64,000 nt of DNA from Paulinella micropora (GCA_009731375.1 BJOX01000018.1:1029848-1093847), one strand, 5' to 3'; positions 32,901 to 44,727 are shown, counted from the first letter of the stretch. Notes: generated from the letters alone by a model not told the origin. A program made the numbers and translations.

Positions 32901-35165
32901 AACTGTAGGTGCAGATATATTTTTGCAGTCACAGACCCCTGTGACCTTCACTGGGACTGGAAACGGCCCGTCTCAAACTTAAGACATACCCGCAAGTAAC
33001 GTGTAAAAGCCTGTATCTTCAATGCCAAAACGCGCCACTGGTCGAAAGCAGGCCTAACCCCCTTGCGTCTTAAACGAATGTCATTTGTCGTAAACCTACC
33101 TATTTTGCAACCTCATACCGGAACATAACAAGTGTCTGAATTTCTGCAATGATATCGTCTTAAAGATGACATTTCGACAAACATATTTGTTGCGTTAGCG
33201 CTGATAGTACATGATTGCAGTATAAACTACAACTCTTTGGGACAATACAGCCGTTCCTGCCTAAAATACACTAGAAACTCTTGAAAGTGACTCATCTTTA
33301 GCCACTCTAAATAATCCGAACTAAATAAATTATGTTTGAGAACATCTAGAATAAGTTGCGACATGGTCGCGCACATAAAAGAAATGATTTTACGCTTACA
33401 GTGTTCTCTTCACTTTCGCAAGCTCCTCCAACACAAGAAGAGCAATTCTTGTTTCGAGTGTTCTTTTATTCCCACCCACCCACCCTTTGCAACTAGTTTT
33501 GTATGAGCTTTGTTACTTGCAAACATGACACGGGACGGGCTGGTCTGCGAGAAGAGACAAGTGATAAATCAAGAACTGACGATACGGTAGTTATGGTGCA
33601 AGTAACTGCGCTTGATAGTTGAAATTGCTTGTGGAAGGTACTGATTTGTATATTTTGGGAACGAGGAAAAGAACAGGAATTGATTGGAAAGTTGTCTGAC
33701 TGGATCGTATGATCACATGTGAAGTTTTGATAATGAAATGAGTAAGAAGTTATAATAATATTGCGGAAAATTTCGAACAACGTGCAGATTTTATGTTGGT
33801 GTTGAGTCCCTGACTGTAGGAGGTGTTTCGGATTACTAATTTAGATAATATCTGGATTTTTGGAACGATGAATTGTTGTGTTGCTGAATGTTACGGTTGT
33901 GATATGATGAATTTTGTTATTGTTTTAGTTGTCATGGTTTTAATATTATTTTCGTTATCACTTTTTGTTTTATTTTTGCTGATACCCAAACATGTATAAG
34001 GATAGACAATTTAATAGCTCAAGTTCAACTTAAGGACTCGTTTAAACGCGGTAAAAGATCCTGCACACATGGGCAGATTGTATTGGAAGGGAAGGTAAAA
34101 CTGTACTACCTGTTTGTGTGAACGCGTTGTCAGCTCGAAACTTCAACTGATGATATGTAGTACAGATGTCGCCTATGAGAACATGAATTGTGGTTACATG
34201 ATGTACTATAACAAGGATTGAAGTGTAGGTATGGAGAACTATCACTGACACCGTGTATGGATGTTCGCGAGGTCGGGACATAAGTGCGTGCGAGTGATTC
34301 TATTACAGAGTGGGGAATATGTTTGAGAGTGGTAGTGACTGGCTAGGGAGTGCAGTTATATGGTGTGGCGGGTGCTTGTTAACGATAGTACTGTGGTACG
34401 CTATTTCGCTTGTTTTATATGGTGATATCGTTTTTGAAAGCGGTTGGTGCTGTTTTTGTTACTGGTTCATGTAGGAGTTTCATATAACACTTATTTCTGT
34501 GTTGGTTGACTGGGTTGTACATTTGAGTTCTGTTACCTACTTTAGAGTGTTTTGAGGAGTGTGTGTTGCATGCTGTACGTGTTTACGCTTATTACTGTGA
34601 GCACATGTGTTACTATCTTGCGTTTCTGTGCATTCTTGCCTTGGTGGGCTGTGTGTGTGAGAATATGGATCCTGAGGTGATTGGGTCTAGTTATGATTAC
34701 ATCTTATATATTATCATTCTATTATTCTTATCTCTTGCCCACTACGTGTGACAAAACTGGGAGATATACCAGCGGTTATTACTGTAATTTGTGTATAAGT
34801 ACAGTGATAATTATGTATGATTGAATCGGTGAGCATTATTACATAGAGAAGCATGATTGTTGGGTGTCCGTTGTGAATTTATTTCGAGTCTAGATAAAAT
34901 AGAAATAGGCAGAATTTAGGTAGTTGTGGTGGTAGGATAGCCAATAGAAACCCCAAACCAGGTTCGTCCTTATTATGGAACAACCTGGAGGCAATAAGGA
35001 CGAACCTGGAGGGGAAAGTAGGTAGAGGGAGAGGGTAGCAAAATAGTGTTTGTGTGAGCAAAGCATAACACAACACAACGTGAGTCAGGTGGCACCTGCC
35101 GTGTGTATTTGAGCCAAAACGTACTATTCACCTTGAATCGACGGCGGCCCGGCCTGACTAACAAG
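32901..35165. other. Unique sequence, no confident gene
   Basis: No exon with splice support was seen. From about 33800 to 34880 the plus strand is strikingly rich in T and G. A 62-codon frame at 34563 is hydrophobic but unsupported. Confidence 0.55.
34958..35009. repeat. Perfect 17-bp inverted repeat
   Basis: CCAGGTTCGTCCTTATT (34958-34974) and AATAAGGACGAACCTGG (34993-35009) are exact reverse complements around an 18-nt loop that itself contains ACAACCTGGAGG. Confidence 0.9.
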
Positions 35166-35168
35166 CGT

Positions 35169-35169
<1 letters not shown>

Positions 35170-35209
<40 letters not shown>

Positions 35210-35390
35210 NNNNNNNNNNNNNNNNNNNNNNNNNNNNNNNNNNNNNNNNNNNNNNNNNNNNNNNNNNNNNNNNNNNNNNNNNNNNNNNNNNNNNNNNNNN
35301 NNNNNNNNNNNNNNNNNNNNNNNNNNNNNNNNNNNNNNNNNNNNNNNNNNNNNNNNNNNNNNNNNNNNNNNNNNNNNNNNNAAAAAAAAA

Positions 35391-35434
<44 letters not shown>
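35170..35434. repeat. Poly-A with internal 172-N gap
   Basis: Pure A runs flank Ns (35210-35381). It may be an A-rich retroposon tail or an artefact. Confidence 0.9.
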
Positions 35435-35436
<2 letters not shown>

Positions 35437-35864
35437 TCGAGGACATGTCGATTCTGTGGCTATTTTTCATAAATGATTCACAAATAAGTAGTATAGGGTC
35501 GCACTTCGAGACAAATTTTCAGAGCAGACCCCCGCCACCACAGAGACACACACCGGCCGGCCCGGTCGGGACAAAATTGCAACGGCTAGGAAAGGGGAAA
35601 CGGTTAATAAAATGATACACGTAGCCTTTTTCAACATTGAACACAGTCACAGCTGTTAATTTGCGAAAAAAGAAATATAACGGGTTTTGCGATTTTTCTT
35701 GACTTTTTTGTTGAAGTTTCTGTAAGATAGAAAAATGAAATAGAATTCGTCAGCCAAAACTTCAATGCGACGTGTCGTTCGTTTCGTGCGACGCATCGTT
35801 TTGCTCTTTTGCGTCGTCGTCCTTTTTTGCGAACATAAAGCTTATTCATACCCCTCATCATATA

Positions 35865-36350
35865 ATGTCATTAAATCTCATACCAAACAATGTAAAAGAT
35901 AAATATATGTGGAAAGAACAGTTCGAAATTAATAGATATAGTTTAAGCAAGTTAAATGAATTGAAAATAAAGGCAGATAAAGAGATTGAAAAAGACGAAG
36001 CGATAATTGAGAATATGAAGAAAGAGTTGATGAATAAGAAGGAGAGGCGAGATGCGTTGAAAGAGACGATAGATGAAAGAGAGAAGGAGAGAGAAGAGAT
36101 AGAAGAAGACTTAATGGAGGATAGACGAAATAAGTTGAAGAAAAGAAAGATTGAGAGTGAAATGAAATTGATGAAGCATTGGAAGAAGCAGAATAGAGGA
36201 ATGATTGAGGCAGAGGAGCTTGTTAAGATGGAAAGAATGATTGAAAAAGGAACTACATTTACAGAAGCATGTATGATGATGAAAAGATTAGATGAAATAG
36301 GGATAGACGTAGGGGGAGGTAATAGAAATATAAATAAAGCGTATAGATAA
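35865..36350 (+). CDS. Charged coiled-coil protein of the viral segment
   Basis: 161 codons from ATG 35865 (after CATATA) to TAA. It starts MSLNLIPNNVKDKYMWKEQF and becomes strongly Lys/Glu-rich from residue ~30 to ~110 (NELKIKADKEIEKDEAIIEN and following), predicted to be a long coiled coil. The C-terminus is GGGNRNINKAYR. An upstream in-frame start at 35772 would add a Ser/Cys/Phe-rich stretch and is less likely. Function unknown; structural or scaffold roles are possible. Confidence 0.65.
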   Translation: MSLNLIPNNVKDKYMWKEQFEINRYSLSKLNELKIKADKEIEKDEAIIENMKKELMNKKERRDALKETIDEREKEREEIEEDLMEDRRNKLKKRKIESEMKLMKHWKKQNRGMIEAEELVKMERMIEKGTTFTEACMMMKRLDEIGIDVGGGNRNINKAYR

Positions 36351-36438
36351 TTGATTTTATATAAGTCCTGGGCACGACGTTAAACTACCCCTACATATAC
36401 ATACATAGTTTGTCCCTGTGTATGTATGTGTAGGTCGC

Positions 36439-37108
36439 AATGCCTCCGAAGAAGAAAGCGGACGAACCAGCTCCTTCTCCTCAGGTAATAATTATTTTCT
36501 TTTTTGTTGATTTATTTTTGTTTGTGTATTGTAGGAGCCAGCACCAGCTCCTGCACCTGCGGTGAAGCAAAGGTAATTACTATTTCTCTCTTGTTTTTTA
36601 AACTTATGTGTGTGTGTTTGTGTAGATGGATGAAGAAGTAGTCGGCGGTATGGCGGCAATGAGACTTGGTCGAAAGAAAGGAGCAAAAAATGGCGTTGAG
36701 AGAAAGGTGAGATCCCCTAGACAAGTCCAGGAAAAGGGATATACTAATGCAGTGTTCAAAGCAGGAACCAATCATGTTTATCTATATGGTGATAACACTT
36801 TACCTCTTTTGAACGAAGGTGAGAGGGTTCACAGGGCTGTTGTGAAAACTTACAAGAATGAGACAAAAAAGGAAGATTACAGAGTTGTGCTTTACGAGGA
36901 CTGCCACTACGAACTGTTCAAATCACTCGATAATGCCAACTCCATAACAAAGGGTGTCAATGTTGACGTAATTTATAAAGGGGTTGATGGAGTGCTCGCT
37001 GATGCCGCTGCCGCTGATGCCGCTGCCGCTGCCGCCGCAGCTGCTGCTGCCGCTGCCCCTGCCAACCCTCAAATCGCAGCCGAAGCTCCTGAATGCCGAT
37101 TTTGCTGA
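36439..37108 (+). CDS. Basic protein, probably spliced, with Ala/Pro tracts
   Basis: The main frame from ATG 36626 reads MDEEVVGGMAAMRLGRKKGA, then NHVYLYGDNTLPLLNEGERV and an 'ADAAAADAAAA' tail, stopping at TGA after CRFC. Upstream, MPPKKKADEPAPSPQ (from ATG 36439) ends at a GTAATA donor. A second mini-exon, EPAPAPAPA, lies between TTGTAG and a GTGAAG or GTAATT donor, and the MDEEV frame directly follows GTGTAG. Use of GTGAAG keeps the frame open throughout. Two ~50-60-nt introns in a viral-type gene are unusual. No family recognised. Confidence 0.6.
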
Positions 37109-37232
37109 AGAAAATAATCATTAAATTATAAAAGCCAAAAATGTCTTTTTTCTTTTTTTCAATATTGAGCTAGAAAATGTTTTCCAGTTTTATTCTTGAG
37201 TTTTATTATCATTAATTAATACTTATAATAAA

Positions 37233-38276
37233 TTATAAATCCATTATCTCTTTTTTCTTTTTAATCCGGGCACTACTACGGATATTTTCCGGCTTTATGT
37301 CTAATGACTTTAATAAGTGGCCGGTCTTTTTTTGTTTAGTTGCTTCCTTGACTTTATCAGCTAGTTGAGGTTTAACTTCTTCCGGTTCTTGTTCGTTCAT
37401 TTTGGACTTTAATAATTGTTGAGGACTGACTAGTTCGTTTTCACCGAGTATTAACTTAAAGCCTTTCCGGCCTTTTACAGTATATACTTTTTTTGAGTAT
37501 TGAACATCACCCTTAGAAAAAACAGTTCTTTCTAGTTCTTTTCTAACGGTTGAGCCCTTAGGAAATTTATTAATAAGACCAGCTCTATATATTTCTTGAT
37601 CGTTTTTCTTTTTGCCCTCATAGACTTCAATAGGTGTGGCTTTTATTGTATTATGGTATGTATTATTATAATTATCAACAATTTCATAAATGTAAGGAAC
37701 CCAAATGAAATTATCATTAACTTCCCACATAAAATTTAAATCGTTCCTTATTGTTCTAATAAATCTATCTACTATACCCATAGTTCGGTGGTCGCCAACT
37801 TCGTTAGTTGTGTGTTGAATTCCGTTGTCTTTAAAGTATTCAGCGACTTGTCCTTTATATTCACTGCCGTTGTCGGACGTAATTCTTTTAGGTTTAGGTA
37901 TTTCTTTAATCCTTCTAATACTTCACTGGTTGTTTTATTTTTGATCGGTTCAATCCAACCACGACGAGGATAAACATCAATCATACTAATCCAAAATTCT
38001 AGTTTTTGTTTCCTTTCTTAGTAGCTATTTTAGACATATCCATAAGGTCAATAAACACTTGGCTTAATGGTTCAGGCTCAGGGGCTAGTATAGTATTCCA
38101 TTTTTTAGGGTTCTTAGATTGATGGTGTATTTCAGAAGCCTCTTCAATTTTCTGTTTTTCAAGTTCTTCTTCATTTAGCGGGACTTCGCCTCCGCACCTC
38201 CGGTTTCAGTATTTTGTGTATCGCCTACATCGATAGATGTATCGCCTACAGCGATAGCTGTATGTTTATGGTCCAT
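37233..38276 (-). pseudogene. rve-family (retroviral/Polinton-type) integrase, frameshifted
   Basis: Read from ATG 38276, three frame changes are needed: near 38180 (end of MDHKHTAIAVGD...), near 38003 (after ATKKGNKN) and near 37895. The pieces show a first catalytic Asp in FIDLMDMS, then EFWISMIDVYPRRGWIEPI, the second Asp in RITSDNGSEYKG, and GIVDRFIRTIRNDL at the place of the third acidic residue, which is Asp rather than Glu in this copy. The C-terminal part (KGDVQYSKKVYTVKGRKGF) resembles the SH3/chromo-like tail of Polinton and virophage integrases. It would catalyse element insertion. As written it is inactive unless the indels are sequencing errors, which their A-rich surroundings allow. 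Confidence 0.85.
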
Positions 38277-38414
38277 TGCTATATGCTACTAAAATAGGAA
38301 GGTAGTTTATCACGATATATAAAAGAGTAAATAATAAGTCGTGCATAAAGTATATATATTGAAAATTTTAAAAAATCTTTCAGCAAAAGGTTTTGTGAAA
38401 CTTTTTCAAAAGTT

Positions 38415-38924
38415 TCAAAACTTTAAAAATATCTTTGAAACATCATTGTTTTCTTTTTTTGATTTCTCGGGTTGCTGATTATAAACATTGACACTAACAC
38501 GGCTGGATTTCTTACCACCCTTCTTAGGTTTAGGCTCTTCTTCCTCACTCTCGCTTTCGTCCTCACTCTCTTCTTCCACTTTCTTTTTTACCACTTTCTT
38601 CGCCTTCTTCTGTTTGGCTTTAAGTTTCATACCCGCAACCCGTTGGGCGACGATATCAACAAAGTCGTGTTCAACCTCTTCATCGCTTTCGCTGCTTTCC
38701 TCACTTTTCTCACCATCCNNNNNNNNNNTCATATCTTTCGCCAACTGCTTCTTAGTAATGTGATCCATCTTTTCGTCATTGGTCATTTCTTTCACATTCT
38801 TAGCCTCTTCCTCCGCAAGTAGTTCCCTCGCCCTTTCAATCTTTCTCTGCTTAGCCTGGTTCTTCTTTGCCTCCCACCCCTTTTCAAGGTTCTTCATAGC
38901 AACCTCTCTATTACCTCTCGGCAT
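38415..38924 (-). CDS. Highly charged protein with acidic Ser/Glu tracts
   Basis: From ATG 38924 it reads MPRGNREVAMKNLEKGWEAK and onward. A 10-N gap (38719-38728) sits in the middle. The second half has EESSESDEEVE, KAKQKKAKKVVKKK and EESEDESESEEEE blocks, ending KIFLKF with TGA. This looks like an unstructured nucleic-acid-binding or scaffold protein. It is transcribed divergently from the tail-fibre gene. Family not recognised. Confidence 0.65.
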   Translation of the reverse strand: MPRGNREVAMKNLEKGWEAKKNQAKQRKIERARELLAEEEAKNVKEMTNDEKMDHITKKQLAKDMXXXXDGEKSEESSESDEEVEHDFVDIVAQRVAGMKLKAKQKKAKKVVKKKVEEESEDESESEEEEPKPKKGGKKSSRVSVNVYNQQPEKSKKENNDVSKIFLKF

Positions 38925-39002
38925 TTTATGACTTGTTTATATTATTATACAAAATAATATTATTTAGTTTTTATTAATAAACAATTTCTTAAATATATAC
39001 TA
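38925..39002. promoter_or_regulatory. Divergent AT-rich promoter region
   Basis: A 78-bp interval between the start codons of the charged-protein and tail-fibre genes. It contains TATATTATTATACAAAATAA and AATAATATTATT, an imperfect dyad that could serve both directions. Promoter role is inferred from position. Confidence 0.45.
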
Positions 39003-42000
39003 ATGAGCCCATTCAAAAGTTTGTTAGGCTNNNNNNNNNNTTGTCTGAAATTGCGGTGGACTCACTGGACATAAAAAATTTAGACCTTACAAATACTAAT
39101 ATTATCGGCTTAAACACAGATAGGGTGCCAGAAGATGCTGACCCTGTAAATCTTTATTATACTGACGGCCGATTCGATGCGAGATTATTACCAAATCAAC
39201 AACAGACATTAAAGAAGGAAGCCGTTTAAACTATACAGAGCTATACAGAGCAACGAGTTAGGGACAACGACGAGGTTAAAGCTTCAACTCAACACCGTTC
39301 TAATACAAGTAATCCGCACCAAACCAGTTTATACAATTTGATAGATACAAACATATTTGCACAAGCGAGCGGACAATACTTAACTTACAACGATGTAGAA
39401 GGCAAATGGAAGAATACTGCCCTTGGTTCAATTGATGCACTTTCAGATGTAGTCATAACCGCACCGATAGCAATGAATAGTTATCTAACATATAATTCAA
39501 TAAACTGGGTAAATAAAACATTTCCGATAAATGTGGATGAATTCGGCAACATTAGTATGGGAAGGAAGAATATAACAAATGTAAATTTACTAAATACCAA
39601 AGATGTTGATGAATGGATATTTGAGCATCAAAACAATAATAATAAGGTGTCAGCGAGTGGAAGTATAGATAGCCACAGCGATGTGACGATAACAGGCTTC
39701 CCAGCAGATAACCAATTACTCGTTTATAGCACAGGTCAATGGAGAAACACCACACCACCCTTTCTTAGATTAGATGGCACAGCCAGTATGACGGGAGGAC
39801 TAAATATGGGCGGTTTTGCTATTTCTGGGGCTTCTACATATAATGGAATTAATCTCGCTAATCTCGCAGTTGATGGTTCGGTGGTCAAACTAACAGGAGA
39901 CCAAACCATAGGAGGAATTAAAACATTTAGCAGTGAAATTAAAGCAAATGCGGGGATAACAACAACAACATTAACAACAAGCGACAATGTGGTAGTAGGA
40001 GCAGGCAAAAGTATTTTCATAGATAGAAAAGCACTCGCCAACAATAAATTAGTCTTATGGGATGGAGGAACGCCATCAACAACTGCTTTTATTGGTTTTG
40101 GTGTTGCTAGTCAAACTTTGCTTTATAATGTTAATGCTTCAACTGATAGTCATATATTTTACTATGGCGGGACAAACGAATTATTCAGGATTAATAATGG
40201 AGAAGTTAAGGCATCAAAGGTAATAACCGCAAGTGCGGGGGGATCAACAACAACACTCACGGCAAGCGGATTAATAAATGCGAGTGCTGGTATTGATATG
40301 AAAAACCAAAGTATAACAAATGTGAATTTAGTTGATGGTGTTGATGTTTCTGTCCTTGATACTTCTGCGGTTAAAACCTCAGGAAACCAAACCATAGCAG
40401 GAATTAAGACATATAGCAGTGGTGTTGAAATAACGGGAAATTCAATCAATTCAACAACAAAGGGAACATTCATTGTTTTAATTCTACAAGTAATATCGGG
40501 TCTATTGCTAGTTTGGACATGAACACGGCAACATATTACAACTTTGAAATTTCTGCGAAAAAAATAAGTTTTATTATTGATGGGACGATTGTTTCGTGGT
40601 TTAATGCTACAGGCTTAGATTGTAATAGTAGTCGGATTGTTAATCTGGGAGCACCACAAAATGCGAATGAAGCGGTAAATAGGCAATATCTGGATGACAA
40701 TTGTGTGAAACTAACAACAGACCAAACCATAACAGGAAGTAAAACATTTAATGGGGCGAGCACTACGATTAAATATCTAACTTTAACGAACAACGCCGAT
40801 TTTAATAATCAAGTTATCATTAATGGTGGAAATATAACATATAATGGGGCGAGGATATTAAACCAAAATGGAGGAGATATATTCTTTTCACAGACATCAG
40901 GTGATTACCAATATTTCTTATTTACTCTAAATACCGCTACAAGTGGAACCGCGAACCAGGTTACGTATTTACGAAAGTAGCATTTGATGTAAAAGGAGCG
41001 GGACTTTATATTTCAAAACTTTTGGATAATAAAAGTGCTTCGTCTGACATTGTCCGTTTTAACAATGCTGGGGGTATGCGTTTTTATGGTGCTTTGGATA
41101 TGAACTCAAACAACATAACAAATGGTGGAACAATAACGGGAACTACATTAACGGCTAGTGCGGGTGTATCAACAACCACATTAACGGCTAGCGGAAAGAT
41201 TACGGCGAGTGGTGCTAAGATACTACTTCATGATGTTTTCAATCAAGGAGGAAACAATACAGGCATATTCTTTTCTAGTCTTACCGACTATAACTGGGGA
41301 ATGTATATGGTATCGTCTGGGGCTAGCAAATCATTCAGTGGAGGAACAGCAGTGGCTGGTAATAATTTTAGTGCCGAAGCTATCAGATTTAGAGTTGCTA
41401 ACGCGGCATCCCAAGGTTTTATATGGGAGAATTCAGGGGAACAATTGCTAATGTCGTTAAATGGAGCAGACGGATCTTTATGGACAAAAGGATTAATAAC
41501 AGCAAATGCGGGTATATCAACAACAACGGCAACCGCGAGTGGATTAATAACGGCAAATGCGGGTATATCTGTTGTTAATAGCACGGCAGATATAAGAGGA
41601 GAAGCAAGAAGTGGGTCTCATGCTACACCAGTCGGGTTATATGTCACAGCCAATCTTGGAGCATCTTCTGCTGGTGTTGAATTCAGACACAGCAACGGGA
41701 CACAGGGAGTTGGTTTTGGTTATAATTCAATATATGCTACGGGAAGCAATACCAATCAAGATTAAAATTTTTATGCGAGGGGAAGTGGAGTTATCTATGC
41801 TCAGAGTGATGCAAGCATGACGACAGCATCCAGCGGATTTTTAACATTAAGAAAAAGACCATCAAATACGACCAACCCCCAAATATTTATGAAAGCAGGA
41901 GATTCTTCAAATTATGCAGTAGTAATGAATACAGGTGGTTTATTACATGCTTGGACGACTTCACTATCAAAAGGTGAGAATAATACAGGATATGTTTATT

Positions 42001-42407
42001 TGACTGCGGGAGCAAATACATGGTCTTCTGGTTCAGACAGGAGATTAAAATCAGATATTAAAACACTAGACTGTGAGGGATGTTGTGAGAAATTAATGAA
42101 AATTAATTGTTGCTCATATTATTGGAAATCAGACGAGAAAAAAGAAAAAAAGAGCCACGGATTTATCGCCGACGAGGTTAAAAAAATATTTCCAGAATTT
42201 GTATCTGAAAGTGGAATGAAGGCAGACGACGGAAAAAGCATCCTTGAAGGAGTATCATATATGGAATTTATACCAATACTAGTTAGTGCTTTTCAACACG
42301 TATCAGAAAGAGTAGTTAATTTAGAAAAAGAAAATAAACTTTTACTTAATATACTACAAGACCAAGCAAATCAATCGGCAGAAATCCGTAATTACAATGC
42401 CCCCTAG
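39003..42407 (+). pseudogene. Tail-fibre-like protein with C-terminal peptidase S74 chaperone, broken
   Basis: Starts MSPFKSLLG at 39003, crosses a gap (39031-39040), then reads as about 1,120 codons interrupted by in-frame TAAs near 39227 and 41763 and by frame changes near 40480-40520 and 40980-41020. Fibre signatures: DPVNLYYTDGRFDARL, SNPHQTSLYNLIDT, repeated L-TGDQTIGGIKTF-type motifs (near 39894, 40377, 40715) and multiple GITTTTLT-like repeats. The C-terminus has GSDRRLKSDIKTL, holding the Ser/Lys pair typical of S74 auto-cleaving chaperones, and SHGFIADEVKKIFPEFV, then a coiled coil to the stop at 42405. Such domains trimerise receptor-binding fibres. As written it would not give one protein. 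Confidence 0.85.
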
Positions 42408-42657
42408 ATTACACCCTCCACCTCCACTCATTGATATGGCAGATGGCGAACTAACACCAGAGTTGAAAAATCGTGTTTTGGATATTTCGTTGAAGAATGA
42501 AGAAAAAAAAGTAGAGCACGAATTGGAGGATAACTGGTCGTGCTGTTGTATGAAAAACAGACCAACTGACAGCCGACTTATTAAATACTTATTTCAAATG
42601 GGTATCATTATCGCCATTATTACCCTTTGTATCGTGAGGCTATCTTACTTACTTACT
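42397..42657 (+). CDS. Small membrane protein with Cys cluster, 3' end replaced by repeat
   Basis: Begins at ATG 42397, overlapping the fibre stop. It reads MPPRLHPPPPLIDMADGELT, then a charged helix, NWSCCCMKNRPTDSRLIKYL and one transmembrane segment (FQMGIIIAIITLCIVRLSYL). The frame then runs into the TTAC microsatellite, so the true C-terminus may be lost. Overlap with the fibre gene suggests co-expression; small one-pass proteins beside fibre genes are seen in related elements (inference). Function unknown. Confidence 0.6.
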
Positions 42658-42841
42658 TACTAACTTACTAACTTACTAACTTACTTACTGACTTACTGAC
42701 TTACTTACTTACTTACTTACTGACTTACTGACTTACTTACTGACTTACTTACTGACTTACGTATACTGACTTACTTATTGACTTACTTACTTACTTACTT
42801 ACTTACGGACTTATTTGCTTACTTACTTGCTTACTTACTTA

Positions 42842-42873
<32 letters not shown>

Positions 42874-42915
42874 TACTTACATACTTACTTACTTACTCAG
42901 TTACTTATTTACTTT
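42643..42915. repeat. TTAC microsatellite
   Basis: ACTT/TTAC tetranucleotides with TGAC variants mark the right limit of the viral segment. Confidence 0.95.
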
Positions 42916-42936
42916 TACTAAAGGAAAGAAGTGTAG

Positions 42937-43630
42937 CAGAGACTGTGAGTCTCGGATCGCCTCTCCTTTGAAGAAGTCTTCTTCCTCTTCTCCGAAGAAG
43001 TCTTCTTCCTCCTCTTCTTCTTCTTCTGTTTCCGCTGCATCCTCGCTAGGGAAGCGTAAGCCGTCACAAGTCCAGGCAAATTCACCAGCGAAGGGTTCCA
43101 TCGACATCAGTGTTCGCAGGAAACTAGCTGCCAAGGCAAACCTAGCTAAGTTGCGGAGCGTTAATCCGAAGAAGCCCCTCAAGAGGGACCAAATGGCGGA
43201 GGTCGCGATGTATGTGGGAGGCTTATCTACGTTGGAGGAGGAATGGAACCAAAAGGTCCTCCGTTTTCTGGAAGGCCCTCCCGCAAACGATGGGGACGGA
43301 CCGTACGATTTTACCTAGCACGATGCCTGGTACTTTCTTTTTGAACCATGTATGCAGTCAGCGTTGTTGTCGTTACTGTTGTGCGTGTTGTTGCTTGTGT
43401 GGGCAGGGCTTTGTCGAGTGTTCGCGACGAAAGCCTGTGCTTTGAGGATAAGGGGAAAAGAAGGAAGTTGACCTACTTGCTGAAGAAGCATGTAATCCCG
43501 GGAATAATGGAAAACGATTGGTCGGTTTATCCCAAGTGGGTGGAGTTCGCGGGCCCCTACGCGGAGTAAACGGAGGACGAGTTCTGGGAAGTATGGGCCA
43601 ACGAGGGCAAACAGAAGAAGGAACCCGAGG

Positions 43631-43631
<1 letters not shown>
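42937..43631 (+). CDS. Gene C exons, N-terminal part
   Basis: After GTGTAG the frame reads RDCESRIASPLKKSSSSSPK, a Ser/Lys-rich linker, then RKPSQVQANSPAKGSIDISV and VAMYVGGLSTLEEEWNQKVL, to GPYDFT and TAG at 43316. A second block after GGGCAG (from about 43409) reads RRKLTYLLKKHVIPGIMEND then WSVYPKWVEFAGPYAE, TAA at 43567, and, in the same frame, TEDEFWEVWANEGKQKKEPE before a GTAATG donor. The basic/Ser-rich start suggests a nuclear protein. In-frame stops complicate the model. Confidence 0.45.
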
Positions 43632-44027
<396 letters not shown>

Positions 44028-44028
<1 letters not shown>

Positions 44029-44294
44029 GCTTCTCTGTCAATGGCTGATGCATTTCTGCACATGCGCCTCCATCGTCTCACCCGTGAGGGGAGTACGAAG
44101 AATTGACGATAAGCTCTAATGACACCCCCGCAAGGGCAGTTCCAACACTTCCAGACGGGCCGGTATGTTCAATGAAAATACTGGTCCAGAAATAGACCGG
44201 TATGTTCAATGAAAATACTGGTGGCACCGACGGGAATCGAACTGGCGACAGGGCCCAGATGGTAGAACTTGACCACTGGGCTATCACGGTGTCC
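44028..44294 (-). mobile_element. tRNA-derived SINE, full copy, inverted
   Basis: Reverse complement of the unit described at 45814. It has the tRNA-like head at 44294 and the tail end (GACAGAGAAGCAC) at 44028, followed on its own strand by ATT units. Confidence 0.85.
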
Positions 44295-44650
<356 letters not shown>

Positions 44651-44727
44651 GGACACCGTGATAGCCCAGTGGTCAAGTTCTACCATCTGGGCCCTGTCGC
44701 CAGTTCGATTCCCGTCGGTGCCACCAG
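44651..44727 (+). mobile_element. tRNA-derived SINE, 5' part cut by gap
   Basis: Carries the tRNA-like head (GATAGCCCAGTGGTCAAG ... GTTCGATTCCCGTC) and then runs into Ns at 44728-44886. Confidence 0.85.

Larger units (their letters stand above)
35640..42660. mobile_element. Partial integrated Polinton-like virus / virophage-like element
   Basis: A compact AT-rich block has short intergenic spaces and genes on both strands, unlike its surroundings. It encodes a DDE integrase (minus), a tail-fibre-like protein with a peptidase S74 chaperone domain, and a small cysteine-rich membrane protein next to it, plus three charged proteins. This gene set fits integrated Polinton-like viruses and virophages (established families). 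Major and minor capsid, packaging ATPase, protease and polymerase genes are absent from the window. The right end stops at a TTAC microsatellite inside or just after the last gene. Terminal inverted repeats were not found, so the limits are approximate. Several genes are broken, so it is probably a decayed fragment. Confidence 0.7.
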
